DNA of 64,000 nucleotides. It comes from Neopestalotiopsis rosae. Taxonomy: Eukaryota; Ascomycota; Sordariomycetes; Amphisphaeriales; Sporocadaceae. Under the pieces are notes generated by a model. The model was given only the letters and a program-made list of their open reading frames with translations, was not told where the DNA came from and did not search any database. The stretch spans positions 2,728,001-2,792,000 of the forward strand of contig JALGAS010000003.1 of NCBI GenBank assembly GCA_023078685.1, written 5' to 3'. A program made the position numbers and the translations under genes. Positions 1 to 10,848 of the stretch are shown here, piece after piece (within the stretch, counting starts at the first letter, position 1; the number at the start of each line of letters is the position of its first letter).

Positions 1-572
1 TCGCCAACCTTTTTGAATTCTTCGCTTTCAAAGGGATCGTGGCCAATGACCTTGCAGCCAAAACCGTTCATGATCTTTGCAAAGGCCACGCCGATCCTGC
101 CAGTGCCAATGAGCCCGACCGTCTTGCCGTGAAGCGTCCGGCCAAGGAGGCCGTCCAGGTTAAAGTTGCCTTCCCTAACGCGGTTGTACGCTCTGTGGGT
201 ATTGCGGTTGAGAGTCTGGACCAGGGCCACGGCGAACTCGGCCACGGCCTCGGGGGAGTACGACGGAACGTTGGCCACGAACATGTCATGGTCCTCGGCG
301 GCGTCCAGGTCGACGTTGTTGAAGCCTGCACATCTCAGCAGGATGGCCTTGACGCCGTGCTTGGCGAGGGCTTCGATTACGGGGGCGTCGGCGACATCAT
401 TGACAAAGATGCACACGGCCTCGGCACCCTTGGCGAGATCGGCCGTTTCGAGGTTGAGGGGGAAATCGTGGTAAATAACTTCAATGCCGGCTGATTCGTC
501 GACATCGGAGGCGTGCTCGGTGGTAAGGTAGAGCTTGTCGTAGGGTTTTGCGCTGAAGACTGCGAGCTTCAT
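1..572 (-). CDS. D-lactate dehydrogenase-like D-2-hydroxyacid dehydrogenase (5' part, runs off the window)
   Basis: The minus strand is open from the ATG at 570-572 to the left edge, giving about 190 residues with no stop, so the gene continues outside the window. The protein starts MKLAVFSAKPYDK. It carries RCAGFNNVD (about residues 80-88) and PSYSPEAVAEF (about 103-113), both typical of fermentative D-lactate dehydrogenases, and the Rossmann motif GTGRIG (156-161) followed by an acidic residue after the next strand (GHDPF). Such enzymes reduce pyruvate or other 2-keto acids to D-2-hydroxyacids with NADH in the cytosol. The catalytic Arg, Glu and His lie in the missing C-terminal half. No intron is needed in the visible part. 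Substrate is inferred from family resemblance only. Confidence 0.85.
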   Translation of the reverse strand, partial: MKLAVFSAKPYDKLYLTTEHASDVDESAGIEVIYHDFPLNLETADLAKGAEAVCIFVNDVADAPVIEALAKHGVKAILLRCAGFNNVDLDAAEDHDMFVANVPSYSPEAVAEFAVALVQTLNRNTHRAYNRVREGNFNLDGLLGRTLHGKTVGLIGTGRIGVAFAKIMNGFGCKVIGHDPFESEEFKKVG

Positions 573-1904
573 GGTGAATGTGAAGTAGGGCAGGTACAAC
601 AAAGAGGTCTATAAGGTAGTCTAGCTTGCTCTGAACGGCAACGGGAATGGATCCTGAGCTGTAGACTATTAATATTGCGAATAGGTATACACGAACCCTT
701 CCAATGTTTGGCTCTCGAGTCAGATCGTACGAGTAAAAGCTTGGGTTGGTGATACAGCTCCTTCGCTTTCCCTCTTGGCGCAGGCTTGGTTCCAAGTTCC
801 GCCGTCTTACCTGCCTGCATTTGCAGAGGGACAGCGCAACCTAGGCATTAATTCCGTACCTACCTCTTCCCACATGGCAACCGACTCGTCGTACTAAACA
901 AGCTCGAAAGAGCGATGCGTCGGAAGACGAATGTTCATCACTCATCTTCCTATCGTCGCAGAATTTGTTGGAAGCGTGCAAGGCAATGTCCTCATGTTCG
1001 ATATGTTCATAGTAGTCACACTTGGCCACAAGTGGACGGCGAGGCGATCAAAGCTGTCTGTTGTAGCCCAACTTTTTGCGAATGACGACATTCGACAGAG
1101 CTCCCAGTACCTACCCCTCCCTCTTTTCCCCTCAGCCCTTTCCCCCACCTGCCGTCCATCCCAGGGGTCTGCTCAGCGGTTAACAGCGGGGCGGGTCACC
1201 ACATTTCAGTTAGCTTTAGGCGCCTCACAGTGCTTGCATACCAACATGAGTAGCGCATTTATTATTCCGCGTCTTAGTACATAGTGGTATACCAACTTCT
1301 TTTCATTATTCCGTTCGTAGGTACGGATAGCGCGTATACTCTTCATCATGATTTTACGATCATTTGAGTATTTTGTGTTTATGTATGACTAATGTTTGAA
1401 CAATTTCATATGTCAGCATGCTTCAAAGGAAATAATCACTGAGGGAGTGCGAAATTAAAATAACATTTGCGTATGACCTTAACTCAGCCTTTTATACCAC
1501 TTTTGAGAAGAGTTGTTAGAAGAGCTTCAGAAGAGAACGAAACATAAGGGATTAGACTATATACGCTTGTGATTGGTACCATATCTTAATACCCATTTCG
1601 AAGACACAAAGTCATGTAATCGAGAACCCGTAACTTCAATAATCAGCAAACAATCAATACTCAAAAACACTAGCTGGCCTGGAGGCTCAAGATGGGGTGC
1701 AAGTTTGGATGTATAGTTGTGAGCATCCCAAACCTTTGCGCCTTCTCCATGATGGCCACTCGATAGAGTCAGTAGCTGATTTCCTGAATCTGGCCATCAA
1801 AGCCTACACCTTCGTCTGTACAAGCTTGTCGATTAGCGATAGATACGAGAAGCTCGCAAGTGAAAAGAGCAAGACAAATCTCAAGACAAGAGCCAGGGGA
1901 GAAT
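573..1904. other. Intergenic, no convincing gene
   Basis: This holds the promoter side of the D-lactate-dehydrogenase-like gene and the 3' side of the small secreted protein. Short open frames occur on both strands but overlap each other, lack recognisable domains and have no consistent splice signals. I see nothing else supportable. Confidence 0.5.
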
Positions 1905-2417
1905 CTATGGACAAGGCAAAGTGAGCTTTGTATCACTTACGCATCTCCAAGAGTGAATCTCCTGGAAATCTTCACCATGGAACTTTTGAGGGCAACCACT
2001 AAGACCGCTGACCTGGCCACCCTTGCAGTTGAGCTCTTTGAAAAAGGTGCACTCGACGTTTCCCTCTTCATTGTTGTACCAGGCGGCCGCAGTGGCAGTG
2101 AAGCCGATGCCGCCACTGCAGTCTGTCGGCCCGACGGGGCTCGCAAAATCCTTGACGAACTCGTATTCATAGCAGTCCGTGTCGTACCATTCGTTCCCAA
2201 AAGTCAAGCATTCGTTCTGAGCATCACCATGGATTCTGCGCATCTTGGAGCCTTCAGTACCATCGCAACCTGCTGTTGCGGCATAGAAGGAGACTAGCAA
2301 GTAATTTTAAACGGTGTTCATTTTCCACAGAAATCTCTGGTAATAAAACGTACTGTAATATGCGCTTGCTGAGCCCTGAAGCAAGGCAAGAGTGGTGACA
2401 ATCAGTTTAAAATGCAT
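1905..2417 (-). CDS. Small secreted cysteine-rich protein, unknown function
   Basis: Two exons: 2417-2354 and 2293-1905, with a 60-nt intron (GTACGT donor, CTAG acceptor) that restores frame. The product is 150 residues. It begins with a clear signal peptide (MHFKLIVTTLALLQGSASA) and then has nine cysteines (for example GCDG, NECLTF, TDCYEYE, VECTF, LNCKGG, WRC), so it is probably secreted and disulfide-bonded. I recognise no domain. A perfect GTAAGT donor lies directly after WRC (1940 down), 12 codons before the stop. If it is used, the C terminus changes and eight cysteines remain, an even number. The 3' end is therefore uncertain. Effector-like by size and composition; function not assigned. 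Confidence 0.6.
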
Positions 2418-3475
2418 CACTAAGAAGAGGAAGGCTTATATTGTAAAGCAGCAGGGAAAATGTTCAATTATGATTGCTCTGGTTGATTATTGATACCGCT
2501 GAGTTCTGCTATGGTCCTAACTATCTGGTAGGGTATTCATTTCACGGGGGGAAGGCTCGACATAAATACAAGAGAACAATTACAGCGCGAAGACGAACTT
2601 TTACCACTGTTCGTAGCTTATCTGGGGGTTTTTTGTGTTCCAGTCACCTTTACAAAGCTCAAGATTTTCTGGACAGTAGTGCCTCTCGGCTAAGAGGTTG
2701 TGTCAAGCCACGCTGAGCGGCCGCGTGCAGACGAGCGTTGCTTAGTACTGGGAAAATGGGATTATACGACTTTGTCTATATTCACGTTATGAGGAAAAAC
2801 AAGTAGGATCGTCTCTAGAAGTGAACGTAGCAAACGTATGCCCTCGAAATAGCAGTTATCTTCCCGTATGTATAGGTTGCCATGCACACAACCACAGCTG
2901 GCGGCCGCACATGGCGCATGACGAGACTGGGATTCTTCTTATCGTCATGCACATTTCGGCAGCTTCACTGGCCATCGTAGTTTCTACGAGCGCCGCCAAG
3001 TAAAAAATAATAAGAAAGGAACTCCGTAGGCTGATTATGCGCCACTCAGCACACCAGGCTATACACCTCACCTCGTCTATAATTTTGCTGGGGGAGAAAC
3101 AGAATGAATCTACTTTAGTCCGTCACATATATCTCTCGCGAGACTAAAATCACAGCCTCATTAGGAATATAGGCTTAGAGAGGACTGTCTCTAGAACTAA
3201 AGGTAACTATGGATTGGACTAGTGGGTGATCGTGTAAAACATCGTACGAAAACAAATTTTCTCAAAAAGGACTTCTGGTATAAAGGCCCGAACGACATCC
3301 GTCAATTTCCATTTGCACAAACAAACTCTCTCAGTCAATCTCAGAAGCATTCGAACTTCAAAAGATCATCTGTCGCAATATATTCTCCCATCTTCAACGT
3401 TGCTCTAGATCTGGCCTTTGTTGCCCTCGCATCATTCTATACTCGCCTTGTCCTCACCGATCTTCGACTGTCAAC
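2418..3475. other. Intergenic, no convincing gene
   Basis: AT-rich spacer between two divergent secreted-protein genes. Only short frames without domains or start-stop context. The last 150 bases before 3476 are pyrimidine-rich (TTCTC/CCTC runs), as expected for a fungal promoter or 5' leader. Confidence 0.5.
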
Positions 3476-4609
3476 ATGCGTTGTTCTCATTTCTTGGGCC
3501 TTGGCGTCCTTCTCAGTGATGCTTTGGTAACACATGCTGCTTCAATCCCGACCAGCATCGTGTCACTGCCTCGCGATCAGAACACCACTAATACCGACCT
3601 GATTGAACGGGATCCCGGTATGCTCAATTTCTGGAGACCAAGCTGTAAGAGGCAGAAGAGACTTAGCTAACACAGCTCTATTCTTTTCCCCAAAAAAGAT
3701 CGCTTAACCCCTTTGCAGCTAATAAATGATTGGAGGTTTCAAATCGCAGCTGTTTATGCCACATCACGCGGCGCGGCGTATTCGTGGCAAAGTGTGGCTC
3801 GGGGCTGTGTCGAGGTCAAAGAACAAGATACAGTTGGCAAGAAGGTTTTCAAGGCTGTCTGGGACTGTGGCTTGGGCGCCATAGCCGGCATAATCATGGG
3901 CGGTATTGCCGGTGCGAGCGCTGTCGCCGTCGCCAACACGGCCGGGCCGCCGTTGAAAGAGTACCTCCATTCCTTGGTCAATCGACGATCCTTCGAAGAC
4001 GTCGACGCTGTTGGCGCTCAGGGCGCCGACCACTTCTCGGAGCAGTTTGGCCTAGATGTCAGGCATCTCGGTCACTGGAATAACACAGTCACGTCCCAGG
4101 CGCTGCAGAAGAGAGACAGCACAGGCGCGCCCGAAGGTGTTCTGCGACCCGTCTGGGGCTACACCTCTCCCCAGGGGCAGGACTTGCACTTTAGCCTGAT
4201 CGACCATGACGAGGCCAACGGTACCACTTTTCGCTTTGGCTTCGGCGAACAAGGGGAGAGTCTCGCGAAGCGCGGGCCCAGCGACTGGTTCCAGGGCGTC
4301 GGCTTTGACTACAAGTACCTCAACCGGATGCCTGCCATCACCAACATGAATTGGCACGGCGATAACATGTTTGCCTTCTTGTACGATCAGCTGTACTGCA
4401 TGATGCATTCCGACTTTGACTACAGCAAGATGGAATCCAACCAGATCTACTTTCAGATCTACGATCATACCCTCCAAGGTACGCGAGCGTCTGCTAATCT
4501 GGCTGCATTTGGCTTCAATCAGCACAGCTACATCGAAGAAATGGGCGATTACAAGAGTTCCATAAATCCAGACTATCGATGCTACGATTATGCTGGTGGT
4601 GCTAACTGA
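3476..4609 (+). CDS. Secreted proprotein with Kex2-type sites and a glycine-rich hydrophobic segment, unknown function
   Basis: Exons 3476-3617 and 3699-4609. The 81-nt intron has a GTATGC donor, a strong branch site (GCTAAC) and an AAAAAAG acceptor; a second acceptor at 3717-3718 would break the frame. The product is 350 residues. Visible parts are a signal peptide ending near THAAS (residue 23), a Gly/Ala-rich hydrophobic stretch at about 105-130 with GxxxG spacing, and dibasic sites at 143-144 (RR), 185-186 (KR) and 238-239 (KR). Cleavage at the two KR sites would release a 53-residue piece and a C-terminal piece of about 111 residues containing two cysteines (near the end, YCMMHSD and RCYDY). 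I recognise no family. The layout resembles processed secreted fungal precursors in general; this is inference, and no activity is assigned. Confidence 0.75.
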
Positions 4610-4620
4610 GAGAAGAGAAA

Positions 4621-4647
4621 GGGAATGGGAATGGGAGTGGGAATGGG
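4621..4647 (+). repeat. G-quadruplex-type hexamer repeat just after a stop codon
   Basis: Five runs of GGG separated by 3-nt loops (AAT, AAT, AGT, AAT) start 12 nt after the stop codon of the secreted proprotein, on its coding strand. It fits the standard G3N1-7 quadruplex pattern with short loops. It would lie in the 3' untranslated region of the mRNA. Confidence 0.8.
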
Positions 4648-5733
4648 TGATCCATCGGTGGACGTATTACTTGGATGATGTAGAAGAAAATGGCAGATTT
4701 GATAGGGGTAGTATAGTATACAAATATTACATTGGTATTTGCAGCAGCGATATCTGCCTAGACTATGAGCGACGTGGGCTTGGGGGCGTACCTATCCAAG
4801 TGCTTTTCTGTCGGGACACTACTCCTTATACCCACGGGGCAACAAAGCCGCCGCTGCTCTTCCAGTATTCGTAACATGTCGAACATTCTTGAGACTGGAA
4901 AGCGTATATCGCTGATATCACTATGGTGAGGTTGCAGTAAAACCTTCCCAGCAACGCGTAGAACAGCAGTTAGCATGGCACAGGGTCGAAGCATAAATTC
5001 GGTCCGCAGCTTGTCAAGAATTGCTGCCGTGAGAGGCTTAGAATCAGCTATCCCGTACGTCTATCGTAGAAAGACAAGATATTCGAAGCGTATCACTTTA
5101 CAGAAGGATTCCCCCTGCGTCCGGGATGCTCCTCTTCGAATTATATGCTTGGTCACCGAAAGCTTGTGGGACCTGCCACAGCCAGACCACATGCTTCGCA
5201 TACGAGAAACGATTTGCCGTACGTACTCGGCCACGTGAATAGACAAAAAGCCGGAATAACTGCACCCGTCCACTCAAGTTTTCATGATGCTATAGGTGTC
5301 GCACCACCAACCAGAATGGAAGGTGATTATGGCTGTGTGATTGCGGCCCTACCAAGAGCCGAACGGTACATCACAGCCAGTCGATTGCCGATGAAAACTA
5401 AATTGGGAAGGTTTCTATGAAGTCACTAATACGTCAAATCTTGGGACATGAATCGCATCAGCTTGATACTGCGAGTCTTGTGTGTTTCGACTTGATTTAG
5501 GGTGCGGCTGGTTCGATTACTTGCCGAGATGTGGATTACAACTTCGTGGACTCCTATCCAAGACGGATGATAACAGAAGCGTCAAAGGTCTAGCGATCTG
5601 AGAATTTCAACGACAATCTTACTAGGGTGGGTTTCTTTAAGGGGAAGAAAGAGATTCCTTGGAATGATCTGGGCGACAGAGAAGGACCATCACGTTGATT
5701 GGGCGCAAATCAGCCCGCTAGCGCTATATGTCC
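4648..5733. other. Intergenic, no convincing gene
   Basis: Short frames on both strands, none with domain signals or consistent splice sites. Nothing supportable. Confidence 0.45.
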
Positions 5734-5985
5734 TCATTTCTCCGTCTCCAGCAAAATTGCTTTGCCCGTATTGTCGTCTTCAACAATCAATATAGAGTCT
5801 AGTCCCTCTTCCATGATCACAGCGTCAACATTAATCTTCTCGCTATCCGTTAGGTCGAAAGTGACTTGATGTGTATGCGGCTCAATAGACGAACCTGTCA
5901 TTAGAGCTAGCTTGTGAATATTGGCGAGACGAACAGCCCAAGCAAAATCTGAAACATTGGACTCTTCGGCCAGACTGATTATCAT
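5734..5985 (-). CDS. Possible small hypothetical protein (83 residues)
   Basis: A single open frame on the minus strand with ATG start, acidic composition and protein-like residue mix (MIISLAEESNVSDF at the start, LETEK at the end). There is no signal peptide, membrane segment or recognisable motif, and no intron was found. It could be a genuine small gene, one exon of a larger gene or a decayed fragment. It is isolated, about 440 bp upstream of a divergently oriented membrane-protein gene. Confidence 0.3.
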   Translation of the reverse strand: MIISLAEESNVSDFAWAVRLANIHKLALMTGSSIEPHTHQVTFDLTDSEKINVDAVIMEEGLDSILIVEDDNTGKAILLETEK

Positions 5986-6424
5986 TTGTTGGCAGAACTA
6001 GAACATTACTATAGGCTATTTTGACTGCAATTCATCAGCGCTACCGCGCAGACTATGTTCATCAGCTGAAATTGTTTGCTCTGTTATGTACTGCGAGAGA
6101 TTTTGTCGTACTCATTATGTTCTAGTCATTTGTATATAACCTTTCGTTCAAAGTGGAGCGGAATCGTGTGTGAACATACTTTTGCGTACGAGGTCTGGGA
6201 TAGTATCAAACTCGCTTACAAGGTACGTTACTCGAACAGACCCCGGAGATCCGCATTTCGGAAGCTCCACCGCGATTGCAGCGCACAGTCATTTCCCATC
6301 TACGCGAAGAGACTCGTTCCATGTTTGTCTCCCGACCTAATAACATCACTCGAAAAGTGTGGCACTTCTTGCTCCTCAATTCAACGCGACCTTACGCGAT
6401 TAATTCTACCAAGCCGTTATAAAT
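5986..6424. other. Intergenic spacer
   Basis: Upstream region of the membrane-protein gene at 6425. A frame is open across part of it but has no ATG-linked domain content. No motif stands out. Confidence 0.45.
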
Positions 6425-7150
6425 ATGGCTAAAAGAAACCCCGTGCTACGGGCCGCAAGATGGTTAGCAACGCGCGTTCTGCCGTGCCTGGTTATGGGAA
6501 TGACGGTGCAGCTCTACCAAGCCAGTATCCGCGGCGTCGACCCATATGTTTATGAGCATGTCCTTCAACCCGCGTTCTGGCGCCTGGGGCTTCTTCTCGG
6601 GGTTCTTTGGGTGTCGCTAGTATGGTACAGAGCACCCTCTACTGTTAGCAACTCGACCGCGCATGGAGGCGTCAAAGGCAATGCTACAATCGACAAGACG
6701 CCGGATCAGGATGGATCAGATAAGCAGCAATCACGATTCAAGACGCCTACAACGACCCCACGAGCCGATATTCCCAAGCCGCGTTTTACTTCATGGCTTG
6801 ATCCTTTCCTTTCGAGCAACAATCATCGCACACTTCGTATGCTTCTAGTTGTCACAATTTACATCTGTATTCTGGCTGCGGCACTTCTTCAGATGTACTG
6901 GCTCGGTGTTACCTTTGCGAGGGTTACGGTTAAGGTCCTACGTTTCTGGAAAGAATTCAGAACACGAGGTCATCCAACATGGGTTTACGGAACCGCTTCC
7001 TTGGGCTTGGTCGGGATAGTGGCTCTCGATGTATCCGTGCTCCTTCTGGGCGGTTTTCTCGTGGTGCCACTGGCGATCTGTGTCTTTGAATTGTTTTCTT
7101 TTCAAAGCTGTAGCAAGACTAAGATTGAAGAACAAGTCGGCTTGTTCTAG
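6425..7150 (+). CDS. Multi-pass membrane protein, unknown function
   Basis: An intronless 241-residue frame starting MAKRNPVLRAARW. Four hydrophobic segments are visible: about residues 18-31, 48-66, 137-160 and 188-222 (the last long enough for one or two passes). Between the second and third lies a hydrophilic Thr/Pro/Lys-rich loop of roughly 70 residues. Basic residues at the N terminus suggest a cytosolic N end. I do not recognise a family, and no catalytic motif is apparent. The continuous coding character and clean hydropathy make a real gene likely. Its neighbours give no hint of function. Confidence 0.6.
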   Translation: MAKRNPVLRAARWLATRVLPCLVMGMTVQLYQASIRGVDPYVYEHVLQPAFWRLGLLLGVLWVSLVWYRAPSTVSNSTAHGGVKGNATIDKTPDQDGSDKQQSRFKTPTTTPRADIPKPRFTSWLDPFLSSNNHRTLRMLLVVTIYICILAAALLQMYWLGVTFARVTVKVLRFWKEFRTRGHPTWVYGTASLGLVGIVALDVSVLLLGGFLVVPLAICVFELFSFQSCSKTKIEEQVGLF

Positions 7151-10100
7151 ACTTGAGATATAATTACCACGAAACCAATTATGAAATTAATCTGTGTGTG
7201 CCGAACAAGTCTATGGCCGGGTGAAAACTGTGGGAGCGCAGTATTATTTCAGCATCAGAATAGAATGCCTATATCGCTTTTGATTCTTTCGTCGGGATGG
7301 GATCGCAGCATTCCAGTTTAACTTGCCGATCTCCTAGATTCATCGCATGATCAATAGCCAAAGTATCGAACTAATCATTTGAAGAATTCGATGCAATTGA
7401 ACTGCAACATTAACGTAGCCGAATAAATATTACACACCAAAAATAGACAAATATTCATTACTCTGGCGGATCAATCTTTCATTGAATTGACCTTGCTTGT
7501 AGGCCTACTTGAGTCTACAGACGGGACCAAATAGGCCACATGCGCATGCGACACCAGATTCATCGCTACAGAGCCGTCGGATGGTTCAGCTGGTCATATT
7601 CGAGATACGTGATTGGCTGCAGTAACTTCTGTAAGCACTCACTCTTCACCGGTTCGGAATTGCCCAGCCCGTCACCTGCATCTATTCCAATACGGTGCGC
7701 GAGGCTTGAACTACATAACATCCCATGTGTTAAGCCGAAGACACAGCGAGTCTCCGAGAATCCGGTCCCTCTCCGCGACGGGTGCTGCCGAGATGGTGTG
7801 CCTGGATCGACAGGACTCATATTCTTAGCGATTGGCTCTTCGACAATCTTCGACGTAGCATTCCAGAATGACGAAGCCGTTGTGCATAAATAAAGGTGTC
7901 CTCGCTACCAAGGGCAGAAACATTATTAGGAGCTACTATTCAGCTGAAGATGGGATGCTGTGCTCCCAAAAGGTTCGTAATGTTGCATCCCCTCCTGGCT
8001 AATGCAGATGACACGATTGGGGGGAGGAAGACTGAAGTTGATTGCGCCGCGGTCTTCAGCTGCGGAGGTGCTTGCCAAGCCACGACCAAAACGCCTTATC
8101 CTGCACCATGAAAGATTGTAACTCATCCGATGGACTTTCTTGAAGCACGCCAAATTCTTGTTTGCCGAGGTGGGATGTTTAAATGTCGAAATCTTCTGCA
8201 CAGCCTTCCAAAAGCCAGGATTATCGTTTCGACTATTGTTAGCGGCCGCTGCCCGGACGATCATGATCGACCGAGCATCATATCATATTCTATATGATAT
8301 TTGCCAGGTCATTATGCTAGTCAAACTTCCGATTCCCCATTTGGGCATGCCCAACTTTTCGTTTGATTGATCATAATGAATTGCACCATAACGAAGTATT
8401 TATAATCTTTAATTTTGAACGTTCAGGGAGAATCAGACTTGAGTAAAAAATACATCTCAGATATGATCAACTCCAGAGGCAATAAAGACAATTTGAACGG
8501 CTTTATTCGCTCCACTCATGCTGGCGTAATGCCATGTGAATAGTGATCATCTGTTAAGAGGATGTCTTGACGAGATTGAACCCTACGTCCAGCATAATTG
8601 TAATTGATCATATTTTAGTGAAACTAGTTTACAGGTATGAGATAGTGTGTTTCTCAATGCTTAAGGGAGCTAATATGCCGGACGAGTTTTGTAATTTTCA
8701 TCTGGTGGAATTGGGCTATATTCAATATACCAGTATGCCATGTTGAAGATCGTTCTCGGTCCTTCTTCCGGACTAGTCGTGTCAGGTTGGTTGGTTGCTA
8801 CATCGCCATGCCCGTTATAGTTTATGTTCGAGTCAGGCGCTCTATACTCCAGGTCCGTCGTGTGCCAATCCAAAGCCACAACGTGTGTTTACCTCCTAAA
8901 GACCAATACATCCTGAAGTATCACGATGATGCAAAACTTGAGAAACGCTTTGATTTCAATCATGTCGTTGGCCTTCGAGTCAACCCAAGACATCTTGGCG
9001 CGTCGCCCAGCACGCCAAGTTCTAGGCATACGTTGCCAAGATGCTGAGCATTTCTCCAAGAGCTGCCAAAACGCCAAATCAGCCCTTGGCGGTGCAACAA
9101 AGGCTGATCATTTTGATAGATTGCATGTAGTTCGCATCAGCTGATCTGGGGTAAAAAGCTTAGCTACAACTTCGATCGCGACAATTTGATAATCAACATA
9201 ATTCAACATCGTGAACTTTTGTTTGGGAAACAGCCATCGATAGACTGACTGGGCACTCGGAGATCGAGCCATGGGACAAGGAGGAGGAGAGGAGAAGCTG
9301 CCCAATAGCGACAACGACGCTGCGCCTCACCTCCGCACTCCCGCTCGGATTTTAGTCAGGTCGGCAGCTTGCTCAAATGCGACAACAGACGAGGGAATGA
9401 TCAATGGGCTGGTCAGGGTGGTTGAGTGTCCAGAAGCTGTCACCGGCCTCCTTGGGCCAATTGGGGCCAGCGACAATGGCAAGGTTTCCCCACGTTTTCA
9501 CCAGAGAAAAACAGGAAAACAAACACCAACGGCTAGTGCTGATATGCTGACCGAATTACAAGTCTAGCAATGTGAGTACAGCAAATCGCAGGTAGCCCCA
9601 ACTTGGAGGGATTGATGTACTAGTACTCCTCTAATGATTTGCGGCTTTCTTTTGCATGGTCGTGTTGGTGGTGTGTGTGTGCCTGTGCCTGTGCTGTCGC
9701 TTCGCTTCTTCGCAAACGTCGGCTATACTTCCTAAAGGAGCTGGATGCCACTCAAATAAACCAAATCCTCTTTGGAGAATATAGCATGTAAATCTACCTA
9801 CCTGACCTTAGAAGCTTTGCTTTTCCTTTTGTTACTGCTAGCTTCAAACAATGGCTTGGCAATATGATTGCCGGAAAACGCGGGTGGAGCACAACGCTTG
9901 TAAAGTATATTGCTGACTTAATTGGAGCTGTCGTAGAATATCAGACGAGGCAAAGCGGCACTTCGATTTTCCCATCTGGATTTACCCCAGGTTGCAATAT
10001 TTTGGCGACTTATGGACAGGCTAACTTGTATAATTAGCAAATATTATTATCACCAGAAAAAGCACTATAACGCCATACTTGATCGCGATTTGCTCCTCAT

Positions 10101-10848
10101 TGATTTGCTAGATAGCTGAATGAGAGGGCTGATAGTCATGAAGCACAGATCTGCGAGGTAACCCTTGACGGCCGTAGACTGGACGTATACAGTCCCCCGC
10201 ATGGGAGTGTCTTTTCGCGTTGCTTACAATGCGAATGCCACACACTCATCACATTGCCACCCCACCCCCCAGTGACTGCCTTTGTTAGGTATCGAGGACG
10301 CCGTGCATCAGTAGTCCGGCCATTTCGGTAGATCTCCCTGGACGAATCCCAGAGACGAATGCTCAGGGACACCCTGGTTATTGCACGGTAATATATGGTA
10401 AGGGTCTGAGATGAATACATCTCTCCTCATGGAGGTGCGACCATCTGCAGCCACGCAAGCAAGTAACTGCCCTCCCTCTCCAATGGCCATTCGTGCACTA
10501 CGGAACAGGCTTTCTATTTGAATACATTTGACATACCGAAACATTGCGAGAATGAGCCGAAGGAGGGTCGCAATAATGCAGCGGCACCTGAGGCAGCGTA
10601 GAAATAACCTCAAATAGTCCATGGCTGTATCTGGTATTCTCAAAGCAAGAGGCTGAGGCTGTGTATATAGAGCGTGTCCAGCTAGCCAATGTCGACTACT
10701 CTCGCCACCAAGTATAGACCCAATCTTATTCTTCATATCTCTGCATAGTCTAAAGCGGCTTCACTCTATAGAATACTTGTTGAACTCCTTTACATAAGTC
10801 AGCTGGCATTCTGACTTGTACTGGGTATCAATCAAGACTTCTGCAATC
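7151..10848. other. Long gene-poor stretch (3.7 kb)
   Basis: AT-rich by eye. Short frames occur throughout. The most protein-like are on the minus strand: 9272-9108 (starts MARSPSAQSVYRW) and 8879-8670 (contains WHTTDLEYRAPDSN, ends at a stop). A piece between them could be read in a third frame, but I could not join these with convincing splice sites. They may be fragments of a decayed gene. The last 500 bp are the promoter of the sulfate permease gene. Confidence 0.4.

Noticed and set aside
166..494. Plus-strand open frames at the left edge
   Set aside because: They are the antisense of the D-lactate-dehydrogenase-like coding region and have no domain of their own.
9271..9567. 98-codon plus-strand frame starting MGQGGGEEKLPN
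   Set aside because: Opposes a protein-like minus-strand frame; no motif, no introns or promoter signs. Judged chance.
10308..10736. 142-codon minus-strand frame upstream of the sulfate permease
   Set aside because: Lies in promoter sequence, low-quality composition, no domain.
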